Source of the DNA: Ottowia oryzae
GTDB taxonomy: Bacteria > Pseudomonadota > Gammaproteobacteria > Burkholderiales > Burkholderiaceae_C
Assembly (NCBI RefSeq): GCF_003008535.1
Contig: NZ_CP027666.1
Location: 3,089,501 to 3,153,500 of the forward strand
Direction: 5' to 3'
Length of the DNA: 64,000 nt
Shown here: one piece after another, positions 42,249-51,049 of the stretch
Numbering within the stretch: the first letter of the stretch is position 1
How the letters are laid out: each line of letters opens with the position of its first letter
Position numbers and translations under genes: made by a program
The notes under the pieces: generated by a model
Told to the model about the DNA's origin: nothing
Databases searched by the model: none
Seen by the model: the letters and a program-made list of their open reading frames with translations, nothing else

Positions 42249-43859
42249 ATGCTCTATCAAATCTACGAAGCGCAGCGCTCTCTCATCGAGCCCTTCGCCG
42301 AAATGGCCGAGGCCGCATCCAAGATGTTCGGCAATTCGCATTCCACCATGGGGCGAGGCCCCATGGCCCAGCGCGTGGCGGCAGCCTATTCGCTGTTCTA
42401 CCGGCTCGCCAAGGATTACGAAAAGCCGGAATTCGGCATCCGCAAGGTGGACGTGGATGGCGTGGAAGTGGCGATTGACGAGCGCATCGAGATGGACAAG
42501 CCGTTCTGCTCGCTGGTGCGCTTCAAGCGCTTCTCCGACGACCCGGCCACACTGGCCAAGCTCAAGGGCCAGCCGCCCGTGCTGGTGGTCGCGCCGCTGT
42601 CGGGCCACTACGCCACGCTGCTTCGCGACACCGTGCGCACCATGCTGGAGGGCCACAAGGTCTACGTCACCGACTGGAAGAACGCCCGCATGGTGCCGCT
42701 GTCCGATGGCGAATTCCATTTGGACGACTACGTCAACTACGTGCAGGACTTCATCCGCTACCTGCAGGGCAAATACGGCAACTGCCACGTCATCAGCGTG
42801 TGCCAACCCACCGTGCCGGTGCTGGCGGCGGTGTCGCTGATGGCATCGCGCGGCGAAAAAACGCCCATCACCATGACCATGATGGGCGGCCCGATCGACG
42901 CGCGCAAATCGCCCACCGCCGTGAACGACCTGGCGGTGCAGCGCAGCTTTGAATGGTTCGAAAACAACGTGATCTACCGCGTTCCGCCGAACTATCCCGG
43001 CGCGGGCCGGCGCGTGTACCCCGGCTTTCTGCAGCACGCGGGCTTCGTGGCCATGAACCCCGACCGCCACGCCAACAGCCACTACGACTACTTCCGCGAC
43101 CTGCTCAAGGGCGACGAGTCCAGCGCCGAAACGCACCGCCAGTTCTACGACGAATACAACGCCGTGCTGGACATGGATGCCGACTATTACCTGGAAACCA
43201 TCAAGACCGTGTTCCAGGATTTCAACCTGGTGCATGGCACCTGGGACGTGCGTTCGCCCAAGGGCAACCTCGAGCGCGTGCGCCCGCAGGACATCACCAC
43301 CACCGCGCTGCTGACGGTGGAAGGCGAGCTGGACGACATCTCCGGCGCTGGCCAGACGCGCGCCGCGCACGCGCTGTGCCAGCAGATCGAGCGGCGCGAA
43401 GGCGACCACCTCGAAGTCAAGGGGGCCGGGCATTACGGCATCTTCAGCGGCCGCCGCTGGCGCACCGTGGTGTACCCGCAAGTCAAGGGCTTCATCGCCG
43501 AATTCCACGCCAAGGCGGCGCGCGAAGGCGAATTGCCCGCGTCCAAGCAAGTCGCTGCAGACAAGGCCCCTGCGCAGGCACCTGACCACGTTGCCAAGCC
43601 CGCGCAAGCGGCCGTCGCCGCTGCCCCTGCCGCCCGCCCTGCCGAAGCGGCGGCTGCAGTGAAAGCCGCACCGGCCAAGGCGCCTGCGCGCCGCGCAGCG
43701 GCCACCAACGGCGCGGCACGCCCCGCAGCAGCAGCCAAGCGGGCCCCTGCCAACGGCGCGGCCAAGGCCAAGCGCCCGGCGGTCAAGACCGCTGCGGTCA
43801 AAGCACCCGCCCCCAGCCGTAAGAAAGCCGGTGCCAGCGCCGCCGGAGCGGCTGAGTAA
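42249..43859 (+). CDS. phaZ: Intracellular polyhydroxyalkanoate depolymerase with histone-H1-like tail
   Basis: Mobilises stored PHA. It has 536 residues: an N-terminal catalytic part of about 420 residues typical of the intracellular PhaZ type, plus an Ala/Lys/Pro tail of about 115. The nucleophile is C185 (V-I-S-V-C-Q-P), with D362 (or D363) in G-E-L-D-D and H395 in G-A-G-H-Y-G completing the triad. The tail repeats A-A-P-A-K-A-P-A-R-R-like units, similar to AlgP/PhaF-type DNA-binding tails; this is unusual for PhaZ and could tether granules to the nucleoid. The longer frame from 41979 is not used. Confidence 0.93.
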   Translation: MLYQIYEAQRSLIEPFAEMAEAASKMFGNSHSTMGRGPMAQRVAAAYSLFYRLAKDYEKPEFGIRKVDVDGVEVAIDERIEMDKPFCSLVRFKRFSDDPATLAKLKGQPPVLVVAPLSGHYATLLRDTVRTMLEGHKVYVTDWKNARMVPLSDGEFHLDDYVNYVQDFIRYLQGKYGNCHVISVCQPTVPVLAAVSLMASRGEKTPITMTMMGGPIDARKSPTAVNDLAVQRSFEWFENNVIYRVPPNYPGAGRRVYPGFLQHAGFVAMNPDRHANSHYDYFRDLLKGDESSAETHRQFYDEYNAVLDMDADYYLETIKTVFQDFNLVHGTWDVRSPKGNLERVRPQDITTTALLTVEGELDDISGAGQTRAAHALCQQIERREGDHLEVKGAGHYGIFSGRRWRTVVYPQVKGFIAEFHAKAAREGELPASKQVAADKAPAQAPDHVAKPAQAAVAAAPAARPAEAAAAVKAAPAKAPARRAAATNGAARPAAAAKRAPANGAAKAKRPAVKTAAVKAPAPSRKKAGASAAGAAE

Positions 43860-43913
43860 GCCGCGCCCAGCATGCAGTGCGGGTTGACCGGCCCGCCTGC
43901 ATACTCACCCCAG

Positions 43914-43935
43914 CGCCCGCCATCGCGGGCGTTTT
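43914..43935 (+). terminator. Terminator of phaZ
   Basis: CGCCCGC (43914-43920), loop CATC, GCGGGCG (43925-43931), then TTTT. It lies 55 bases after the phaZ stop. Confidence 0.8.
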
Positions 43936-43950
43936 CATTCCACCCGTCTC

Positions 43951-44646
43951 ATGAGTACGCCACACGACGCCCCAGCCAGCTCTGCCCTCGCCCCACTCGG
44001 CCAGCGGGTGCTGGCGGCGTTGCCGCAAACGCAGTGCACCCGCTGCGGCTACCCGGACTGCGCGGGCTATGCCCAGGCCATTGCGGATGGCCAGGCCGCT
44101 ATCAACCAATGCCCGCCAGGCGGCGCCGAAGGCGTACAGCGGTTGGCGGCCATCACCGGCCTGCCGGCGCTGCCGCTGAACCCCGAATACGGTGAGGAAG
44201 GCCCACGCCATGTGGCATGGATCGATGAAGACTGGTGCATTGGCTGCACCCTGTGCATCAAGGCCTGCCCCGTCGATTGCATCGTGGGCGGCAACAAGCG
44301 CATGCACACCGTCATCGAAGCGCAGTGCACGGGCTGCGAGCTGTGCCTGCCCGTCTGCCCCGTGGATTGCATTGCGCTGGACAACGTCACCGGCGAGCGT
44401 ACGGGCTGGCAGGCGTGGAGCGCCGCCCAGGCCCAGGATGCACGCGTCCGCTATGAATTAACGAGCGCCCGGCGCAAGCGGGGCGAGCGCGAGCACGCTG
44501 AAAAGCTCGAAGCCAAGGCCAAAGAGAAACTGGCCAAGCTGCCAGAACTGGTGCGCGGCGCCACGCCCGCCGAGCTGGACCGCAAGCGCAGCATCATCGA
44601 GGCGGCGTTGGCCAGGGCCAAGGCGAAACGGCCGTCAACCGACTGA
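43951..44646 (+). CDS. rsxB: RnfB/RsxB-type iron-sulphur electron transfer protein
   Basis: A 231-residue protein: an Fes-type 4Fe-4S domain (T-Q-C-T-R-C-G-Y-P-D-C, about 28-38) and a two-cluster ferredoxin domain (C-I-G-C-T-L-C-I-K-A-C-P and C-T-G-C-E-L-C-L-P-V-C-P). A charged helical C-terminus follows. Unlike RnfB of full Rnf/Rsx complexes, it lacks the N-terminal membrane helix, and no rnfA, C, D, G or E gene is nearby. This soluble single-gene form is common in Burkholderiales, and its partner is unknown. Confidence 0.88.
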   Translation: MSTPHDAPASSALAPLGQRVLAALPQTQCTRCGYPDCAGYAQAIADGQAAINQCPPGGAEGVQRLAAITGLPALPLNPEYGEEGPRHVAWIDEDWCIGCTLCIKACPVDCIVGGNKRMHTVIEAQCTGCELCLPVCPVDCIALDNVTGERTGWQAWSAAQAQDARVRYELTSARRKRGEREHAEKLEAKAKEKLAKLPELVRGATPAELDRKRSIIEAALARAKAKRPSTD

Positions 44647-44678
44647 CAGTCGCCGCACCCGGCAGCCAACCCCGGCGC

Positions 44679-46229
44679 TCAATGCGCCCCCGCTGCTGCA
44701 TCCGCCCCCGCGCCGCCGTGCGTGCGGCGCGCCAGCCAGACCAGCGCGATCAGGCTGATGAACAGAATGGCCGAGCCGTAGAAGATCTCCTGCGTGGAAA
44801 TCATGAACGCCTGCTGCGTGACCAGGTTGTTCACCACGCCCAGCGCCTGGTCGTGGCTCATGCCGCCGGCTTCCAGTTGCCGCAGGGTTTGCACCGCCGC
44901 CGGGTTGCCGTTGTGGATGGCTTCGGCCAGTTGCGCGTGGTGCATGTTGGCGCGGTCTTCCCACAGCGTGGTGGCGATCGAGGTGCCCATGGCGCCCGCG
45001 GTGATGCGGGTGAAGTTGGACAGGCCCGATGCTGCGGGAATGCGCGCCGGCTCCAGCCCCGACAGGGTGATGGTGACCAGCGGAATGAAGAAGCACGCCA
45101 TGGCCACGCCCTGGATGAGCGTGGGAATCATGATGGTCTCGAAGTCGGTCTGCATGGTGAAGCGCGAACGCATCCACAGCACCACGCCGAACACCACGAA
45201 TGACAGGCTGGCGTAGATGCGCGGGTCGAACCGGTTCACCGTCAGGCCGACCACGGGCGACAGCACGATGGCCAGCACGCCCACCGGCGCCATGATCATG
45301 CCCGCCTGGGTGGCGGTGTAGCCCATGAATTGCTGCAGCCACAGCGGCAAGAGCACCACGTTGCCGAAGAACACACCGTAGCCCACGGCGGTGGCCAGCG
45401 CGCCCGACCAGAAGTTGCGCCGCTTGAACAGCGACAGGTCGACCACGGGGTGTTCGTCCGTCAGCTCCCACACCAGGAAGAAGGCAAAGCCCACCACGGC
45501 AGTCACCGCAAAGGCGACGATCAGGGGCGAATGGAACCAGTCCAGCTCTTTGCCTTTGTCCAGCATGAGCTGCAACGAGCCGACCCACACCACCAGCAGC
45601 GCGAGCCCGACGCTGTCGATGGGCAGCTTGCGCGTGGCCGTCTCGCGGTCGCGGAAGATCATCCAGGTGGCGGCGGCCGACAATAGGCCCACGGGCACGT
45701 TGATGTAGAAGATCCACGGCCAGCTGACGTTGTCGGTGATCCAGCCGCCCAGCAGCGGCCCCATGATGGGCGCCACCAGCGTGGTGATGGACCACATCGC
45801 CATGGCCAGGCCCGCCTTGGAGGGTGGGTAGCTGGACAGCAGCAGCGTCTGCGACAGCGGGATCATCGGCCCGGCGACGAAGCCCTGCAGCGCGCGGAAG
45901 GCGATCAGCATCGTCATGTTGGGCGCCAGGCCGCACAGCCATGAAGCCAGCACGAACATCAGCACACTGCCGATGAACAGGCGCACCTGGCCGATGCGCT
46001 GGGTGAGCCAGCCCGTCAGCGGCACCGAGATGGCGTTGGCCACGGCAAAGCTGGTGATGACCCAGGTGCCCTGCACGGTGCTGACGCCCAAATCGCCCGA
46101 GATGGCGGGCAGCGACACGTTCGCGATGGAGGTGTCCAGCACGTTCATGAACGTGGCCGTGGACAGCGCCAGGGTGCCCAGGGCACGGGCGCTGCCGGTC
46201 AGCGGCGGAAAGACTTTCGGAGCGCTCAT
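44679..46229 (-). CDS. emrB: DHA2-family MFS multidrug efflux permease EmrB type
   Basis: A 516-residue transporter with about 14 membrane helices, the DHA2 hallmark. The N-terminal motif L-D-T-S-I-A-N-V-S-L-P and the loop G-W-L-T-Q-R-I-G are typical of EmrB/QacA proteins. It exports hydrophobic drugs using the proton gradient. It is last in the operon marR, outer-membrane channel, emrA, emrB, so a complete tripartite pump is encoded. R1 copy 14 lies in the 80-base gap after emrA. Confidence 0.94.
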   Translation of the reverse strand: MSAPKVFPPLTGSARALGTLALSTATFMNVLDTSIANVSLPAISGDLGVSTVQGTWVITSFAVANAISVPLTGWLTQRIGQVRLFIGSVLMFVLASWLCGLAPNMTMLIAFRALQGFVAGPMIPLSQTLLLSSYPPSKAGLAMAMWSITTLVAPIMGPLLGGWITDNVSWPWIFYINVPVGLLSAAATWMIFRDRETATRKLPIDSVGLALLVVWVGSLQLMLDKGKELDWFHSPLIVAFAVTAVVGFAFFLVWELTDEHPVVDLSLFKRRNFWSGALATAVGYGVFFGNVVLLPLWLQQFMGYTATQAGMIMAPVGVLAIVLSPVVGLTVNRFDPRIYASLSFVVFGVVLWMRSRFTMQTDFETIMIPTLIQGVAMACFFIPLVTITLSGLEPARIPAASGLSNFTRITAGAMGTSIATTLWEDRANMHHAQLAEAIHNGNPAAVQTLRQLEAGGMSHDQALGVVNNLVTQQAFMISTQEIFYGSAILFISLIALVWLARRTHGGAGADAAAGAH

Positions 46230-46249
46230 AGGAATGAAATCCGGTTCAG

Positions 46250-46290
46250 GCCTTTGTGCAACCAGCGCTGGCAGCTATCAAAATAAAAGC
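46250..46290 (+). repeat. R1 palindromic repeat, copy 14 (between emrA and emrB)
   Basis: Orientation +: a short left arm and a full right arm AACCAGCGCTGGCAGCTATC followed by AAAATAAAAG. In the operon gap. Confidence 0.75.
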
Positions 46291-46309
46291 GTCCAGCGCG
46301 GCGACGCCA

Positions 46310-47722
46310 TCAGCCCGCGTGCTGGGTGGTGGCGGCGTGCGTGGCGTGGTTCGCGGCGGCGGGTGTGCTGCCGTTCGCGCTGGCGGGGCGCTTGGCCGCC
46401 GGGGTGGCCTCTGCGCCTGCGGCTGCCCCGGTGGGTGCGTTGGTGGGTGCGTTGGTGGGTACTGGCGTGCCCATGTTCTGCGCGATGATGGCTTGCACGC
46501 GCTGGTCGGCGCCCTGGTCGGCTTGGGCGAACACCTGCGTACGGGCGGCGTCACCCGCGCGACTGGCCGAGGCCAGCTCGGTGCCGCTCTGGTCGGCGAT
46601 GTCTACCTTGGCTTCCATGGACAGGCCCACGCGCAGCGGGTGCGCCTTGAGCTGCTCTGTCTCCAGCGCGATGCGCACCGGCACGCGCTGCACCACCTTG
46701 ATCCAGTTGCCGGTGGCGTTTTGCGCCGGCAGCAGGGCCGAAGCGGCGCCGGTGGCCATGCCCAGGCCCGCCACCTTGCCGTCGTACACCACCTTGCTGC
46801 CGTAGGCGTCGGCCACCAGCTTCACGGGCTGGCCGATGCGCAGGTTGCGCAGCTGGTTTTCCTTGAAGTTGGCGTCCACCCAGAGCTGCTCCAGCGGCAC
46901 CACGGCCATCAGGGGCGAGCCCGCGGCCACGCGCTGGCCCAGCTGCACGTTGCGCTTGCTGACGTAGCCGGTCACGGGCGCGGGCAGCGTCATGCGGTGC
47001 GCGGTGATCCAGGCCTCGCGCACCTTGGCGGCAGCGGCCAGCACGCTGGGGTGCTGGTCCACGGGCGTGCCTTCGGTCAGCGCGCGGTTGCTGGTGAGCT
47101 GCTCACGCGCGGCCACCACGGCGGCCTGCGCCGCGTCCACCGCGCTTTGCGCGCTGACGACCTGCGAACGTGCATGCGCCAGCTCTTCGCCCGACACGGC
47201 GCCGCCGGGCACCAGCGTCTGGCGGCGGCCCAAATCCTGCTGCGCCATGGTGAGCTGGGCGCGGGCCTTGGCCACATCGGCCTCGCGCAGGCGCACTTGC
47301 GCGGCCAGCCCGGCGTTGTTGACGTACAGCGTGCGCACCTGGCGCACGGCCTGGCCCAGCGCGGCTTCGGCCTGCGCCAGGGCGACGTCGGCATCGGCCG
47401 CGTCCAGCTTGACCAGCGGTTGGCCCGCCTCCACGCGGTCGGTCTCGTCGGCCATGATGGCGGTGACGGTGCCGCCCACTTGCGGGGTGATCTGGATCAG
47501 GTTGCCTTGCACGTAAGCGTTGTCCGTGTCCTCGTAGTGGCTCAGCACGAGCCAGTCGTACACGCCCCACGCGAGCCCGCACACCGCCACCGCGGCGGTC
47601 AGGGTCAGCAGGGCGCGCTTGCGCTTGGGGTTTTTGGCGCCCGAGCGTACGGGGGCGGCGTTTGCTGCGTTTTCAGGAGCTGCTTGCGCTGGTGTGGCGG
47701 GCGCTTGATCGGTATTGGACAT
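46310..47722 (-). CDS. emrA: HlyD-family membrane fusion protein EmrA type
   Basis: The periplasmic adaptor linking EmrB to the outer-membrane channel. It has 470 residues: a cytoplasmic N-terminus, one membrane helix (about 39-58), a biotinyl-lipoyl half motif (N-A-Y-V-Q-G-N-L-I-Q-I-T-P-Q-V-G-G), a coiled-coil hairpin (about 110-215) and beta-barrel parts. About 75 extra C-terminal residues are low complexity with a short N-A-P-T repeat. The start ATG 47722 follows the channel gene by 50 bases. An R1-like element overlaps codons about 5-18. Confidence 0.94.
   Translation of the reverse strand: MSNTDQAPATPAQAAPENAANAAPVRSGAKNPKRKRALLTLTAAVAVCGLAWGVYDWLVLSHYEDTDNAYVQGNLIQITPQVGGTVTAIMADETDRVEAGQPLVKLDAADADVALAQAEAALGQAVRQVRTLYVNNAGLAAQVRLREADVAKARAQLTMAQQDLGRRQTLVPGGAVSGEELAHARSQVVSAQSAVDAAQAAVVAAREQLTSNRALTEGTPVDQHPSVLAAAAKVREAWITAHRMTLPAPVTGYVSKRNVQLGQRVAAGSPLMAVVPLEQLWVDANFKENQLRNLRIGQPVKLVADAYGSKVVYDGKVAGLGMATGAASALLPAQNATGNWIKVVQRVPVRIALETEQLKAHPLRVGLSMEAKVDIADQSGTELASASRAGDAARTQVFAQADQGADQRVQAIIAQNMGTPVPTNAPTNAPTGAAAGAEATPAAKRPASANGSTPAAANHATHAATTQHAG
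47670..47710 (-). repeat. R1-like repeat, copy 15 (inside emrA, degenerate)
   Basis: TTTTCAGGAGCTGCTTGCGC then TGGTGTGGCGGGCGC. Encodes part of the Pro/Ala/Gln-rich N-terminus; weaker than other copies. Confidence 0.5.
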
Positions 47723-47772
47723 AGTGAATGGGCTGCGGCTGCAACGGGTTCGGATGGGGTGGCGGTGCGGTA

Positions 47773-49230
47773 TCAGCGCGCGGCGCTGGCGACGGGGGGC
47801 ACGGGCGGCGTCAGCTCGGGTGATGGCTGCCAGCCGCCGCCCATGGCCTGCGTCAGGCCGACTTGCGCGTCCAGCGCGCGCGCCTGCAGGTCCACCTGCG
47901 TGCGGCGCTGGGCCAGCACGGCGGTTTCAGAGACCAGCACATTCAGGTAGGTGCCCAGGCCGCCCTTGTAGCGGCGCTGCGCGATGTCGTAGGCGCCCTC
48001 GGCCGCGCGCAGGGCCTGCGCCTGCTCGGTGCGCTGGCGGTCCACCGACCGCAGCGCCTGAGATTGGTCGGCCGCGTCGCGCATGGCGTCGATCACGGTG
48101 GCGTTGTAGGTTTCGATGGCGGCGTCCACGTCCGCCGTCTTGGCGCCCAGGTTGGCGCGCAGGCGGCCCGCTTCAAAGATGGGCAGGCGGATGGCCGGGC
48201 CTACGCCCCACTGAAAGCTGTCGCCCTTGAGCAGGCTGCCCAGCCCCAGGCTTTGAAAGCCGACGAAGGCCGCCAGGTTGATGTTGGGATAGAACTGCGA
48301 CTTGGCCACCTGCACTTCGCCACGGGCGGCTTCCACGCGCCAGCGCGCAGCCACGATGTCGGCGCGGCGGGCCAGCCAGTTGGCGTCCATCTGCTGCGGC
48401 ACGGCCAGCGTCTTGAACTGCGCCAGCGTGGGCGGGCGGATGTCGTCCGGCAGGCGCGGCTGACCCAGCAGCGCGGCCAGCGCGTTGCGCGCAGCGTCTT
48501 GCTGCTGTTGCAGCGCCGCCATCTGCGTGCGCGAATCGGCGCGGGTGGTTTCGTTCTGGCGCACTTCCAGCTGGTTGTCCAGGCCCGCGCGCACGCGGTC
48601 TTGCACCAGCTTGAGCATTTCCTGGCGCTGGTTCAAGGCGCGCTCAGACACTACGTATTGGTCGTTCGCCAGCGCCCATTTGATGTACCCGCGCACCACG
48701 TTGGTGGCCAGCAGGATGCGGGCGGCATCGGCCTCGGCCTCGGCCGCGTGCAGCTGGCCGATGGCGGAATTCAGCCCGCCTTCGTGCTTGCCGAAAAAGT
48801 CCAGCTCCCACCCGCCGTTGATCTGCAGGTTGCCCAACGTCTGGGTGGAGCCGCCCAGCGGCGGCGGGTAGATGTAGTTGCTGGAAAAGCTCTGGCGGTT
48901 CAAGTCGACCGCGCCGGTCACCTGCGGCGCATAGGCCGCCTCGGCAATCGCCTGCGCGGCGCGCGCTTTGCCCACGCGGGAAGCGGCCACGCGCAGGTTC
49001 GGGTTGCCGGCCAGCGCATCGGCCACCAGGCGGTTGAGCTGCGCGTCGCCCAGCGCGGCCCACCAGTCGGGCGCGGGGGTCAGCGATTCGCTGGGGGCGG
49101 CCAGGCCCAGGCTGGGCGCGTCGCGCAGTTGCGCCTGGGTGTCGATGCCCTGCATGTTGGCGCAGCCGGCCAGCCAGAGCGCAGCCATGGCCGCTGCGGC
49201 CACGGAACGTGTGCGGTGAAGGTGGTTCAC
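47773..49230 (-). CDS. Outer-membrane efflux channel lipoprotein (NodT/OprM type)
   Basis: A 485-residue TolC-like channel. A signal peptide with lipobox L-A-G-C (about residue 22) makes it a lipoprotein of the NodT class. Two outer-membrane-factor repeats follow, with P-D-W-W-A-A-L-G-D-A-Q-L-N and later R-R-A-D-I. It starts at GTG 49230, overlapping the marR stop (GTGA), so the two are translationally coupled. It works with EmrA and EmrB to export drugs across both membranes. Confidence 0.92.
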   Translation of the reverse strand: MNHLHRTRSVAAAAMAALWLAGCANMQGIDTQAQLRDAPSLGLAAPSESLTPAPDWWAALGDAQLNRLVADALAGNPNLRVAASRVGKARAAQAIAEAAYAPQVTGAVDLNRQSFSSNYIYPPPLGGSTQTLGNLQINGGWELDFFGKHEGGLNSAIGQLHAAEAEADAARILLATNVVRGYIKWALANDQYVVSERALNQRQEMLKLVQDRVRAGLDNQLEVRQNETTRADSRTQMAALQQQQDAARNALAALLGQPRLPDDIRPPTLAQFKTLAVPQQMDANWLARRADIVAARWRVEAARGEVQVAKSQFYPNINLAAFVGFQSLGLGSLLKGDSFQWGVGPAIRLPIFEAGRLRANLGAKTADVDAAIETYNATVIDAMRDAADQSQALRSVDRQRTEQAQALRAAEGAYDIAQRRYKGGLGTYLNVLVSETAVLAQRRTQVDLQARALDAQVGLTQAMGGGWQPSPELTPPVPPVASAAR

Positions 49231-49748
49231 GCGGATTCCTCGCGAGAGTGGGTGGATGCCGATTCGGCGTTGGCGCGCACGCGGCGCAGAAAGTCCTGCA
49301 GCTGCTGCCATTCGTCGGCGCTGAAACCGGCCAGCACGGCGTTGTAAACGCGGCTGAGGATGTGCGGCACGCGCTGGGCCACTTCCTCACCCGCAGGGGT
49401 CAATTCGATGTGCACCACGCGCCGGTCGTGCTCGGAGCGCACGCGGCGGCACAGGCCCTTGGCCTCCAGCCGGTCGAGCAGGCGCGTCATGGCGCCCGGG
49501 TCGATGTTGCATTTGCGCGCCAGCTCGGCCACCGTGTTGGCATGACCGGCCTGCACCTTGTACAGGGGCAGCCACTGCGGCACGGTGGAGGGAATGCCCA
49601 GATCGGCCTCTTCAGTCACGCGCTGGCCGATGGCCAGCTGGGCCTGGCGCAGCAGCAAAAGCAGCCCGTCTTCGGGCCGATAGTGATCGCCATCGAAGAA
49701 GGTGGCGGCCGCCAGCGGCGCTGGGGCAGGTGATGGAGACGCGGCCAT
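49227..49748 (-). CDS. MarR-family transcriptional regulator of the efflux operon
   Basis: A 173-residue winged-helix repressor. The helix-turn-helix region N-T-V-A-E-L-A-R-K-C-N-I-D-P-G-A is followed by the wing R-S-E-H-D-R-R-V-V-H-I. The first gene of the efflux operon on the same strand, it should act as a local drug-responsive repressor like EmrR. The start ATG 49748 is chosen because the longer frame to 49991 adds sequence unlike the family. A TTTGC-CTAT-GCAAA palindrome sits about 60 bases upstream. Confidence 0.9.
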   Translation of the reverse strand: MAASPSPAPAPLAAATFFDGDHYRPEDGLLLLLRQAQLAIGQRVTEEADLGIPSTVPQWLPLYKVQAGHANTVAELARKCNIDPGAMTRLLDRLEAKGLCRRVRSEHDRRVVHIELTPAGEEVAQRVPHILSRVYNAVLAGFSADEWQQLQDFLRRVRANAESASTHSREESA

Positions 49749-49800
49749 GGGCGGTGAGGAAGAGCGCAGGAATCGCAGCGCAGCAATCGGTAGGGGAGCG

Positions 49801-49821
49801 GATTGTATTTGCCTATGCAAA
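49801..49821 (-). promoter_or_regulatory. Candidate marR promoter and operator
   Basis: On the minus strand a TACAAT -10-like box lies immediately next to the palindrome TTTGC-CTAT-GCAAA (49808-49821), a placement suited to autorepression. Confidence 0.5.
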
Positions 49822-49965
49822 CATTGCCCATGGAAATAATGCGATGGCATGTTAAGGCAAGGGTTTTGGGCGCCGGCCCCTGGGCTGTGGGTGCCGCCGG
49901 TGTGGCGGCCGAGCCACAAAGGCACCATTCGCGCAAGCCTGGCCGGCCCCAACGGGCAAGTACGA

Positions 49966-50017
49966 AATTGCCCGCCAGCGCAGCAGCCCATTGCGCCAGC
50001 CGCTATCTTTTTTGAGT
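49966..50017 (+). repeat. R1 palindromic repeat, copy 16
   Basis: Orientation +: TTGCCCGCCAGCGC, spacer, GCGCCAGCCGCTATC, then TTTTTTGAG facing copy 17. Confidence 0.75.
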
Positions 50018-50470
50018 GGACCCACTAACGAATCGGCGCGCCCTGCCCCGCCTGATGGCTGTCAGGCGCACGGCTCGTGGCCGGTAGATGGGGCGACTGG
50101 CGTGTGGGCAGATGTGCCCGGTGGCGCGCGAGCTGAGAAGCCCGTCGCGTAACGAACGCTGGGCTGGTCGCACCGGACGGTGGGCACCATGGCGCCGCGC
50201 TGCCCGCGGGGCGCGAACGACAGGCGGGGCTGCTTGTGCGTGGCTGCTGGCGCGTGGCTTCGGCGCGCGACGGCGCCGTGCCCTGAACCGCCTTAGGCCA
50301 GCGGGCTCGGCCCTCGCCAACCAAGGGCAGGCAAGCGCCCCACATCGACGCAGGCCAACCGATTGCACATGGGCTCCGGGAGGCCCCAAGAGGCGCCAGC
50401 GGTCAACTCAAGTCGCTGCGCCGAACGCGGTCACGGTGTTGCGCCTGCCAGCGCGGCCCGCAATTTACTC

Positions 50471-50520
50471 TATTTTTGATAGCTGCCAGCGCAGGTGCAG
50501 CGTGCGCTGGCGGCCTAAAA
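50471..50520 (-). repeat. R1 palindromic repeat, copy 17
   Basis: Orientation -: TTTTTGATAGCTGCCAGCGC, spacer, GCGCTGGCGGCC, facing copy 16. Confidence 0.85.
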
Positions 50521-50535
50521 GACCCTGAAAACAGA

Positions 50536-50979
50536 TCAGCCGTTGCGGCGCACGACCAGCGTAGCCAGCTGCGTTTGCGTCAACACGCTTTGCGTCACGC
50601 TGCCCAGCACCAGCTTTTCAAGCCCGCGGCGGCCGTGCGAGCCCATGACCACCAGGTCGGCGCCCACGGCCTCGGCCGCGTCGGCGATGCCGCGCCAGAC
50701 GGCGTGCGCCTCGACGATGCGCGTGTCGGCCTTCAGCCCCGCCGCCGTCAGGCGCTGGGCCACGGCTTCGACGGCCGCGTTGGCCTCGGCCTTGGCCGCG
50801 CCCAGGTACTGGTCTTGACCGTAGGCAAAGTCGGCCCCCACGCCGGTGAAGGGGTACGGGTCGATCACGTAGATGGCGGTGACCTCGCTGTCGAACGCCT
50901 TGGCCAGGCCAATGGCCTTGTCGACCGCCGAGAGCGAGGTTTCAGAACCATCCACCGGGACCAGAATGTGCTTGAACAT
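50536..50979 (-). CDS. Universal stress protein (UspA family)
   Basis: A 147-residue single-domain protein. The ATP-binding motif G-x2-G-x9-G-S/T is present (G-S-H-G-R-R-G-L-E-K-L-V-L-G-S-V-T), with V-P-V-D-G-S at the N-terminus, so it belongs to the ATP-binding Usp group. Its role is in stress survival, with no specific reaction known. Monocistronic. A C/T-rich stretch complementary to a ribosome site (GGAGAACGCC on the minus strand) precedes ATG 50979. Confidence 0.93.
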   Translation of the reverse strand: MFKHILVPVDGSETSLSAVDKAIGLAKAFDSEVTAIYVIDPYPFTGVGADFAYGQDQYLGAAKAEANAAVEAVAQRLTAAGLKADTRIVEAHAVWRGIADAAEAVGADLVVMGSHGRRGLEKLVLGSVTQSVLTQTQLATLVVRRNG

Positions 50980-51049
50980 GGCGTTCTCCTGTGCGTGAGG
51001 GTTGATGGTTCATTGTGAGGCCGCGCGCGCGCCCGCACCTTGATGCCCA

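Larger units (their letters stand above)
49749..50535. other. Gene-free stretch between marR and uspA
   Basis: Nearly 790 bases. The left edge is the marR promoter/operator. Two inward-facing R1 copies (49966-50017 and 50471-50520) bound a stretch of about 450 bases with no credible gene. The reading frames inside are Arg/Ala-rich shadows with no family resemblance. Confidence 0.6.

Noticed and set aside
50088..50528. Open frame of 146 residues between marR and uspA
   Set aside because: Arg/Ala/Gly-rich shadow with no start signals and running into an R1 copy.
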